From the NCBI GenBank assembly GCA_943789505.1, contig CALSUJ010000001.1:186001-250000 (forward strand): DNA of 64,000 nt. Direction: 5' to 3'. The translations under genes and the position numbers were made by a program. The notes beneath the pieces are model-generated. The model saw only the letters and a program-made list of their open reading frames with translations. It had not been told where the DNA came from and made no database searches. The DNA is from an uncultured Flavobacteriales bacterium (GTDB taxonomy: Bacteria > Bacteroidota > Bacteroidia > Flavobacteriales > BACL11). Shown here in pieces: positions 26,790 through 35,250 of the stretch. The number at the start of each line of letters is the position of its first letter. Position 1 is the first letter of the stretch.

Positions 26790-26820
26790 CAAATGTAGAA
26801 TAAAGCATTAATGCAGCAAT
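26790..26820 (-). promoter_or_regulatory. Promoter of the GldA-like ABC gene
   Basis: Minus-strand ATTG (26820-26817), 19-base spacer and TACATTTG (26797-26790). The box ends 4 bases before the ATG at 26785, so transcription should begin at the start codon. Confidence 0.65.
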
Positions 26821-26848
26821 ATAAAAATTAAAAATCTAATAGATAAAT

Positions 26849-27823
26849 CTACTCTATGCTGAAAACCTTTTTCACACTTCCATTATCATAGATATAAAAT
26901 AGCGTTTGTTTTTTTGTTTCTTTTGTTGTCCTTCCTAGAACATCTACAATTTTAATTAGTTTTCTGTTGCTATTCATTTCAGTAATAGCAGAAGGATTTG
27001 GGCAGTAGTTTCCATCAGGAGCTATTTGAGGTAGTTTGTATTGCGCATCTGTAATTAGGGCATACATCAAAGTGTCCATGCTTTGCAAGAGTGTAGCGTT
27101 ATAAGGTTCCCACTCGTTTGCAATTCCTGAAGCAGTTTGAGGATCATCCAAAATCCCCATATTACTTACTTGTGCCCAATAGATATATTCAATTGCCATA
27201 CACTCATAATCGCAAGTATTATCATCATAATGATACCAGGCAGAAGCAGGATAAGGGTTTGGAATTATCATGAATTGCCCTCCTCTCGCTAAATCCATTG
27301 CTGTACTCATCAAGGAGGAATTAGCTTGCATACTAAAGGCAGCTGGATATACATTGGTATGCCCTACATGATTGATGGTGTGTATAATTTCTTCTACAGT
27401 AGCATCATCTCCCCAGTGTCCTGTTTGAGTTGGATCTATCTCATTGTTATATAAAACAGCACTTACACCATCTCCATTGTAATTATTAAAGAAAGTATTT
27501 TCTGCTGAAGATCCTTCTGCTGAAAATAATGGCATCAATGCATTTTCACTTATAAGTTGTGTTTCAATTAATGGGTCATCTACAATTCCATCTTCATTAT
27601 TGTCCAATAATTCGGCAGCAACTGCTGCAGCATGCAATACTTTGGCATCCGAAATAGTGCTTTCTGCATAAATACTGAAACATCCTAATACATCAACATA
27701 CTTTGTAAAAGGAGCAAGGGCTGGGTCATTATTATTTGGGTTGGGATCAATAGTAAAACAAACGGTGTTTTGTGCACTTACCAATAGTGGGAATACAAAT
27801 AAAAGCGTGAGGATTTTTTTCAT
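26849..27823 (-). CDS. Secreted protein with short T9SS-like C-terminus and Ca/Zn-like motifs
   Basis: I chose the start at 27823, which gives MKKILTLLFVFPLLVSAQ, a clear signal peptide (cleavage after about residue 18); the in-frame ATG at 27862 would put 13 residues in front of it. The 324-aa protein has a calcium-loop-like DNNEDGIVDD (74-83) and an EEIIHTINHVGH segment (144-155) that recalls zinc-binding helices without being a canonical HExxH. The end (LIKIVDVLGRTTKETKKQTL, then FYIYDNGSVKKV) matches a short T9SS cargo tail common in Flavobacteriia. Function unknown. A protease role is only a guess. Confidence 0.8.
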   Translation of the reverse strand: MKKILTLLFVFPLLVSAQNTVCFTIDPNPNNNDPALAPFTKYVDVLGCFSIYAESTISDAKVLHAAAVAAELLDNNEDGIVDDPLIETQLISENALMPLFSAEGSSAENTFFNNYNGDGVSAVLYNNEIDPTQTGHWGDDATVEEIIHTINHVGHTNVYPAAFSMQANSSLMSTAMDLARGGQFMIIPNPYPASAWYHYDDNTCDYECMAIEYIYWAQVSNMGILDDPQTASGIANEWEPYNATLLQSMDTLMYALITDAQYKLPQIAPDGNYCPNPSAITEMNSNRKLIKIVDVLGRTTKETKKQTLFYIYDNGSVKKVFSIE

Positions 27824-27932
27824 AACATTAAAAGTTTGGGCTAATTTACAAAAAATACACATAAACCCGTCCCTTCTTTTCTAGATGGGGATTGTTACAT
27901 TGCTACATTCAGTTATTGTTACATTAAACTTC

Positions 27933-27940
27933 TATCTTTG
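27933..27940 (+). promoter_or_regulatory. -7 box of rsgA
   Basis: TATCTTTG, ending 4 bases before the ATG at 27945. This supports the 27945 start and a leaderless message. A -33 box at proper spacing is not obvious (ATTG at 27915 is too close). Confidence 0.6.
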
Positions 27941-27944
27941 CACG

Positions 27945-28871
27945 ATGAATGGAGTAGTTATAAAAACAACAGGGAAACGCTATACCGTAAAAACGGATGA
28001 AGGAGAGGTTGTACAATCTCGATTGAAAGGAAAATTCCGAATTGCTGGTATAAAAAGCACTAACCCAATTGTAGTTGGCGATAAGGTTGAGGTGGAACAA
28101 GAGTCAGAATTATGGATGATTGTAAAGTTACATGCAAGAAAGAATCATATCCTAAGGAAGTCCGTAAACCTAAGTAAGCAAACCCATATTATTGCAGCCA
28201 ATATTGACCAAGCATTACTTATGATTACTTTGGATAGCCCAGTAACCACTACTGGTTTTATCGATCGTTTTTTAGTAGCTGCAAATGCTTATAGAGTTGA
28301 AGTTATTTTACTCTTCAATAAAGTAGATTTATTGGATGATGGAATGAAAATACAACAAGAAAATTTACAAAAAGTATATGAAAAGATAGGCTATACTTGT
28401 TTTGCTACTTCTGTAATTAATGATGATTTATCGGTAATTAAAGCGTTAATGAAGGGAAAGGTAAATATGATTTCAGGACATTCTGGAGTAGGGAAATCGA
28501 CACTAGTAAATTATTTACAACCTGATTTGCACATTGACACTAAGGAGGTTTCTGATACCCATAAACAAGGGCAACATACCACTACTTTTTCTGAGTTACA
28601 TGAACTTGATTTTGGAGCCTCTATTATTGATACGCCAGGTATTAGAGGGTTTGGTTTGGTAGAGTTGGAAATTGCAGAACTAGCTAATTATTTTCCTGAA
28701 TTTTTTGCGTTAAAATTAAAATGTAAATTCCATAATTGCATTCATAAAAGGGAACCTCAATGTGCTGTTAAATCAGCTTTAGAAAACGGATTTATTGCTG
28801 AAAGTCGCTATAAAAATTACCTAAAAATGCTAATTGAGGAAGAAGAGCATTTTAGAACAAATGATTATTAA
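27945..28871 (+). CDS. rsgA: Ribosome small-subunit GTPase RsgA
   Basis: Circularly permuted GTPase that helps 30S maturation. OB-fold at the N-terminus (GVVIKTTGKRYTV), then G4 NKVD, G1 GHSGVGKSTLVN, G3 DTPGIRGFG, and the C-terminal zinc motif with CKFHNCIHKREPQC. An ATG at 27885 in the same frame would add 20 hydrophobic residues, but the -7 box TATCTTTG at 27933-27940 lies between the two, and RsgA proteins begin near MNGVV; I therefore use 27945 (308 aa). It is followed after 3 bases by dtd. Confidence 0.95.
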   Translation: MNGVVIKTTGKRYTVKTDEGEVVQSRLKGKFRIAGIKSTNPIVVGDKVEVEQESELWMIVKLHARKNHILRKSVNLSKQTHIIAANIDQALLMITLDSPVTTTGFIDRFLVAANAYRVEVILLFNKVDLLDDGMKIQQENLQKVYEKIGYTCFATSVINDDLSVIKALMKGKVNMISGHSGVGKSTLVNYLQPDLHIDTKEVSDTHKQGQHTTTFSELHELDFGASIIDTPGIRGFGLVELEIAELANYFPEFFALKLKCKFHNCIHKREPQCAVKSALENGFIAESRYKNYLKMLIEEEEHFRTNDY

Positions 28872-28874
28872 TTT

Positions 28875-29339
28875 ATGCGTGCTGTCATTCAAAGAGTAGA
28901 AAAAGCATCAGTTGTAATTTTAGAAAATGAAGTTGCAAAAATTGAGCAGGGACTTTTGGTTTTATTAGGAATTGAAATTGAAGATGCAAAAGAAGATGCA
29001 AAAGAAGATACTTTGTGGTTGGCCAGTAAAATTGCGGCACTTAGAATTTTTTCAGATAAGAAAGGAGTGATGAATAAGTCAATTACTGAAACAGGTGGAG
29101 AAGTAATTGTGGTTAGTCAATTTACTTTGCATGCTAAAACTAAAAAAGGAAACCGACCCTCTTATATAAAAGCAGCCAGACCAGAGCAAGCAATTGCTTT
29201 ATATCAACAGTTTAAAGAAGATTTGACTTTAGCAATTGGCAGGCAGGTGCAGTCTGGAGAATTTGGTGCAGAAATGAAAGTTAGCCTTATTAATGATGGT
29301 CCTATAACTATACTAATTGATACAAAAAACAAAGAATAA
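28875..29339 (+). CDS. dtd: D-aminoacyl-tRNA deacylase
   Basis: Removes D-amino acids wrongly loaded on tRNA. N-terminal MRAVIQRVEKASV, the VSQFTL motif, NRPSY and the NDGPITILID end are all present. At 154 aa it is about four residues longer than usual because a 12-base unit (gaagatgcaaaa, 28980-29003) is present twice, giving EDAKEDAKED in a surface loop. It shares 1 base with the next gene (TAATG). Confidence 0.95.
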   Translation: MRAVIQRVEKASVVILENEVAKIEQGLLVLLGIEIEDAKEDAKEDTLWLASKIAALRIFSDKKGVMNKSITETGGEVIVVSQFTLHAKTKKGNRPSYIKAARPEQAIALYQQFKEDLTLAIGRQVQSGEFGAEMKVSLINDGPITILIDTKNKE

Positions 29340-29665
29340 TGCCTATTACCGAATTACAAAAACAAGTTGATGTTTGGATAAAAAAGTATGGTGTTCGTTA
29401 TTTTAACGAGCTTACTAATATGGCAGTCCTAACAGAAGAAGTAGGGGAGGTAGCGCGTATAATTTCTCGAAAATATGGTGAGCAATCCTTTAAAGAAACT
29501 GACCACAAGGATTTAGGAGAAGAGCTTTCTGATGTATTGTTTGTATTGCTTTGTTTGGCAAACCAAACGGATACTGATTTGCAAAAAGCATTTGATAAAA
29601 AGATGCAAATTAAAACAGAAAGGGATTCCGATAGACACCAGAACAATAAAAAATTAAATTCTTAA
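29339..29665 (+). CDS. MazG-like nucleotide pyrophosphohydrolase
   Basis: All-alpha NTP pyrophosphatase of 108 aa. The metal-binding motifs LTEEVGEVARII (E-x-x-E type) and DLGEELSDVLFVL (E-x-x-D) are intact. Such enzymes hydrolyse non-canonical or excess nucleotides; the substrate is not evident. It is coupled to dtd by a 1-base overlap and ends exactly where the minus-strand TonB receptor gene ends. Confidence 0.9.
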   Translation: MPITELQKQVDVWIKKYGVRYFNELTNMAVLTEEVGEVARIISRKYGEQSFKETDHKDLGEELSDVLFVLLCLANQTDTDLQKAFDKKMQIKTERDSDRHQNNKKLNS

Positions 29666-31555
29666 CTAGATTGTAATTTTTACTCCAGCTCTCATCCATC
29701 TTCCTGGTTGAGGTATATTGCCAAAGTCTACATATTCATTATCAAATAGATTATTTATTTCTAAAAAGATTGTGCTGTTGTTAAATACTTTGCAAGATAG
29801 TCTTGTTGAAATTAACCAAAAAGGTAAATAATCTACATCTTCCCCGCTTTCGAAATCTATATATCCTCCTTCTCTATCCTGTCGTGAAGCTCTCCAGTCA
29901 ATTCTGATTTTTTCACTAATATTCTGGCTTGCAGTGAATGATAAATTTGATTTTAAATGATCTAGAACATATGCAGATTGGAATCCTTCAGAAGTTGTAT
30001 CTGATTCGTTTACGGCATAGTTAATATTTAAAGTTGAAATTGGCAGATTAGTGTTGAACATTTTATTAATATCAATTCTAGAGTTCAATTCATATCCTGT
30101 TGTTGTAAGTTGGCTTAGGTTCTGAGTCCTCCAGATACTATCTCCATTTATTAATACCCAATCAATCATATTTTCCCCTTCTCTTTTGTAGTAAGTAAAA
30201 GTAGTTTTATGTGACTTTCCATTCCATTTTAAACCTAATTCTTGATTGGTGGAGTGTTCTGATTTGAGATTAATATTTCCTTGATTCGTAGGTGATATGT
30301 AGTATAATTCAGTGTAATTTGGAGTCCTCATTGATTTGTTATATGAAGTAAATAATGTTATATTATTAGAAAAATTATAGGCCATGTCAATTCCAGGAAA
30401 ATATTCATTTCCATATTCAGAATTAATATTCATCATGATTCCTGCAGATATTGCTAAATTCTTTAAGTTGATATTTTTTTCTATAAAAAGATTTGTTGTT
30501 GTTGTATTTGCTCCTTTGTAATAAAAATTATTAGTATCAATTTCAATTGGACTTTCAAGATCATTACCTAAAACATTTGAGATAATATTGTCTGTTCTTA
30601 TCTCCATACCTATTACATTGGTTCCAGTTTTTGTTTTTTGTATCACATTCATATCCATACTAAATACATTTGTTTCATGAAAGTTGTGATACCAAGATGG
30701 ATTTTCTCTAAATAAGATAAACTCATCATTATGTTTTCTCCATGAGATTTTATTATCCAGAGTTATCTTTCCTTCTTTTCTAAGTTGTAATGATGCGAAA
30801 GTAGTTTGTGTTGTTTCAAATTGATTAGGGTATTTTGGTGTATAAAAACTAAATGCTCCAAACTCTTTGTTTGTATATCCTGCATTAAAAAGTGCATTTA
30901 TTCCGTCAATATTTGTTTTTGCTTGGTAATAATAGTTTTTTATTTTATAGTCCACCCCTTCAGTATACCCATCACTTTCTTTCTGATTTACTGAAATATT
31001 GTGTTTCAGATTTCCAGTAGAAGTATGGTAATTAATACCTCCGCTTTTAAATGCATTTTCCCCCCCACTAATACTAAATGAATTAGCCATTTCTGATTTT
31101 GTAATAATATTGATAGCTCCTGTATAGGCATAATTCCCGAAAATTCTACTTGCACCACCAGTAATTATTTCAATCCTTTCAATTTGTTCTAAACTTACCG
31201 GTAAATCCATAGTATGATGTCCTGTTTGAGGGTCATTTAATTTAATGCCATTTAACATGACAAGAACCTGTTCGAAAGTACCTCCTCTGATGCTAATATC
31301 TGCTTGAACTCCCTGGCCTCCTCTTTGCCTTACATCAACATTCATTGCGTATTCCAATAAATCTTCAATAGTCTGTACAGGTGCGTTTTCAATCTCTTCC
31401 AAGCTGATTATTTGAACATTTGTAATGTTTCCCTCAGTTTGTGCTCTGTTTGCAGATACAATAACTTCATCAAGATTTTTTTCGATTGAATTTTGGGCTT
31501 TTAAATTACATATTGCAAGTGCTATAGTAAGTGTAATTAATATTATTTCTCTCAT
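29666..31555 (-). CDS. TonB-dependent outer-membrane receptor (BtuB-like)
   Basis: Outer-membrane uptake channel of 629 aa. Signal peptide (1 to about 20, LKAQ), then a plug domain (about 30-150; EVIVSANRAQTEGNI, SIRGGTFEQVLVMLNGIKLND, IEIITGGASRIFGNYAYTGA) and a 22-strand-type barrel ending in a beta-signal with VKITI. The plug resembles the vitamin B12/iron-complex group. A B12 role would suit a genome with metH, but no cobalamin riboswitch or partner genes are seen upstream, so the substrate is open. Confidence 0.9.
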   Translation of the reverse strand: MREIILITLTIALAICNLKAQNSIEKNLDEVIVSANRAQTEGNITNVQIISLEEIENAPVQTIEDLLEYAMNVDVRQRGGQGVQADISIRGGTFEQVLVMLNGIKLNDPQTGHHTMDLPVSLEQIERIEIITGGASRIFGNYAYTGAINIITKSEMANSFSISGGENAFKSGGINYHTSTGNLKHNISVNQKESDGYTEGVDYKIKNYYYQAKTNIDGINALFNAGYTNKEFGAFSFYTPKYPNQFETTQTTFASLQLRKEGKITLDNKISWRKHNDEFILFRENPSWYHNFHETNVFSMDMNVIQKTKTGTNVIGMEIRTDNIISNVLGNDLESPIEIDTNNFYYKGANTTTTNLFIEKNINLKNLAISAGIMMNINSEYGNEYFPGIDMAYNFSNNITLFTSYNKSMRTPNYTELYYISPTNQGNINLKSEHSTNQELGLKWNGKSHKTTFTYYKREGENMIDWVLINGDSIWRTQNLSQLTTTGYELNSRIDINKMFNTNLPISTLNINYAVNESDTTSEGFQSAYVLDHLKSNLSFTASQNISEKIRIDWRASRQDREGGYIDFESGEDVDYLPFWLISTRLSCKVFNNSTIFLEINNLFDNEYVDFGNIPQPGRWMRAGVKITI

Positions 31556-31643
31556 TTTATTGTTGTGTGTAATGCTAGCTGATTATTTGTATGCTAGATT
31601 TTTGGTGAATGTATTATTATTTATAAATAAGAAGTAGAGCTTG

Positions 31644-32301
31644 CTACTGTTTCATTCCATCAGGTATTCCGTAAAAATAGATCATTTCAATTTTGTCAGA
31701 TAAGGACATGATTCCAGGGTTAATTCCTGGTTCATTTTGCGGAATTGTAACGCCTAATTTTGAATAGTAATTTTTCCAAACAGTTAGTGTATCATTAGTT
31801 TCTGGATGTAAAAATGTCATTGGCTTTAGTTTGAAAATAGAATCTTTTTCAAATGCTTCAAAGATTAACTCTGAACAATAGTAGGATTCGTTATTCATTA
31901 GGAATGCTTCATCATACTTAATCCCTATTTTGCTTTTAGCATAAATAATTGCATCTTTAATTGTATGTTGAAATTCATCTTTCAATCTTCCAGCTATTAT
32001 TTTAGAACTACCTGATCTATCATAAGAGCGATTAAAGAAAGACTTTATGTCTGTTAAAACAACTTTTGGAGGAATAGCTTCTAAAACTTTAAGTGTATCA
32101 TTATCTAAAACTACTAAACCGATATGTGAAAAATTAGCATCTTTGTATCCTGGTGTTACCAGTTCAATTGCATCACAAAGCGGGAGAAGAATCTAAATCT
32201 TGAAACAATAAATCACCCTCTTGTAATTCAAATTTTTGTTTAGGTAAACACGAACTAAAAAGAATGCTGTAAAAAAGGATTATAAAAAAGTAATTTTTCA
32301 T
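31644..32301 (-). pseudogene. YiiX/YebB-like NlpC/P60 lipoprotein, one frameshift
   Basis: Read from the minus-strand ATG at 32301, the product starts with a lipoprotein signal (MKNYFFIILFYSILFSSC) and continues EGDLLFQDLDSSP, then hits TGA. Removing one base near 32181 joins it to LCDAIELVTPGY, NFSHIGLVVLDND and on to the 3' half with the catalytic-type motif SYYCSELIFEAF. The H (FSHIG) and C (YYCSE) fit permuted NlpC/P60 cysteine hydrolases. The reading frame is otherwise perfect, so a sequencing error or a very recent mutation is likely. As given, only 31644-31985 would be called. Confidence 0.8.
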
Positions 32302-32316
32302 TTTTCAAAAATAACA

Positions 32317-32350
32317 TAAAAAAAAGAGGACTACAATGTAATCCTCTTTC
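32317..32350 (-). terminator. Intrinsic terminator of atpD-atpC
   Basis: Minus-strand AAAGAGGATTACA / TGTAGTCCTCTTT hairpin followed by T8. It lies 20 bases after the atpC stop and 16 before the lipoprotein gene start. Confidence 0.88.
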
Positions 32351-32369
32351 TGAATTTAATACTTGTTAA

Positions 32370-32606
32370 TTAATCAGCTAAAACAATAATTTTGTTTTGT
32401 TTCATTTCAATTACGCCACCGTTTATTGTGAAGTTTTCAGTTTTATCTTCAATAGTAATCACTCTTATATTTCCACTTGTTAACGTTGAAATAATAGAAG
32501 CGTGATTATTAAGTACTTCAAACTCACCTGATTCTCCAGGCAATTTTACTGAGGTAACCTCTCCGCTAAAAACTTCTTTTTCTGGTGTTATTATTTCTAA
32601 TATCAT
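32370..32606 (-). CDS. atpC: ATP synthase F1 epsilon subunit, beta-sandwich only
   Basis: Rotor subunit of F1-ATPase. The 78 aa cover only the N-terminal beta-sandwich (EIITPEKEVFSGEVTSVKLP, GEFEVLNNHASIISTL, FTINGGVIEM). The C-terminal two-helix domain that inhibits ATP hydrolysis in many bacteria is absent, as in other Bacteroidota. It is 7 bases after atpD. Confidence 0.94.
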   Translation of the reverse strand: MILEIITPEKEVFSGEVTSVKLPGESGEFEVLNNHASIISTLTSGNIRVITIEDKTENFTINGGVIEMKQNKIIVLAD

Positions 32607-32613
32607 GCTTTAA

Positions 32614-34176
<1,563 letters not shown>

Positions 34177-34268
34177 CTATTTTTAAATTGTATTGTGCTA
34201 ATATTAATCGGTTTAAATTAATTGTTAATTTTGAACACTTTTTCAACATACCTAAAACTCAAAAATAA

Positions 34269-35225
34269 GTGAAAGTTTATCATTCAATAGATCAGTTTCC
34301 GTTAGATATTAAGTCAGTATTAACTTTAGGTACTTTTGATGGTGTACATAAAGGTCATAAATATGTTTTAAAACGCATGAATGAAATTGCTAAAAAGGAA
34401 GGTGGCGAAAGTGTTTTGCTAACTTTTTATCCTCATCCAAGGCATGTTTTGCAGCCAGAGGACCAAAAACTGAAATTGTTAAATACGATTGAGGAAAAAA
34501 TAAAAGAATTAGAAAAATCAGGAATACAACATTTTGTTATTCATGAGTTTACAAAAGATTTTTCAAGAACAAAATCAGTTAATTTTATTAGAGATTTATT
34601 AGTAAATAAATTGAAAATGAAACATATGGTTGTTGGGTACGATCATCATTTTGGAAGAAATAGAGAGGGGTCTTATGATGAATTGATAGAGCTTTCGGAG
34701 TTATATAATTTTAAATTGGAACAAATACCACCACAAGATGAGGCTGAAGTTACTGTTAGTTCGACAAAAATAAGGAAGTTGTTGTCTGCTGGAAATATAG
34801 AAAAGGCTAATATTTATTTGGGATATAACTATCCAATTAATGGTGTTGTAGTAAAAGGGAATAAAATTGGTAGAATACTTACTTACCCAACTGCAAATAT
34901 TTTGATTGAAAATAAATGGAAATTATTGCCTGGTGATGGGGTGTATGTTGTGGAAGTAATATTGGAAAATAAGCAATATTTTGGCATGTTAAATATTGGA
35001 AAAAAACCAACTTTGGATGAGGGAAAACATTCAGTAGAAGTACATATTTTTGATTTTTCAGCTGATGTTTATGATTTTGAGATAAAGGTTGAGTTTATAA
35101 AACGAATTAGAGATGAAAAACAGTTCAATTCTTTAGAGGATTTGCAAAGTCAGTTAAAGATTGATGAAAATAATTGCAGGAAGTATTTAGCAATCATAAA
35201 TGAGAATAATAATGCTAGCAAGTAA
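34269..35225 (+). CDS. ribF: Bifunctional riboflavin kinase/FAD synthetase (GTG start)
   Basis: Makes FMN and FAD from riboflavin. The N-terminal FAD synthetase half has TLGTFDGVHKGHKYV, VGYDHHFGRNREG and SSTKIRKLL; the C-terminal kinase half has the conserved GRILTYPTANI and GDGVYVVEV. Start is GTG at 34269, chosen because it gives the normal N-terminus. Divergent from atpD. The start of its mRNA is not resolved. Confidence 0.96.
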   Translation: MKVYHSIDQFPLDIKSVLTLGTFDGVHKGHKYVLKRMNEIAKKEGGESVLLTFYPHPRHVLQPEDQKLKLLNTIEEKIKELEKSGIQHFVIHEFTKDFSRTKSVNFIRDLLVNKLKMKHMVVGYDHHFGRNREGSYDELIELSELYNFKLEQIPPQDEAEVTVSSTKIRKLLSAGNIEKANIYLGYNYPINGVVVKGNKIGRILTYPTANILIENKWKLLPGDGVYVVEVILENKQYFGMLNIGKKPTLDEGKHSVEVHIFDFSADVYDFEIKVEFIKRIRDEKQFNSLEDLQSQLKIDENNCRKYLAIINENNNASK

Positions 35226-35250
35226 ATTTTTACTTAAGTTCTTTATTTAA

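Noticed and set aside
27885-27944. 20-residue N-terminal extension of RsgA
   Set aside because: The -7 box of the gene lies inside it, and the extension is hydrophobic and atypical for RsgA.
31556-31640. Possible cobalamin riboswitch before the BtuB-like receptor
   Set aside because: The leader is only about 85 bases of AT-rich sequence and none of the conserved B12-box blocks is present.
35220-35240. Short palindrome aagtaaa-tt-tttactt at the ribF stop as a terminator
   Set aside because: All A-T stem with almost no loop and no distinct T-run; too weak to call.
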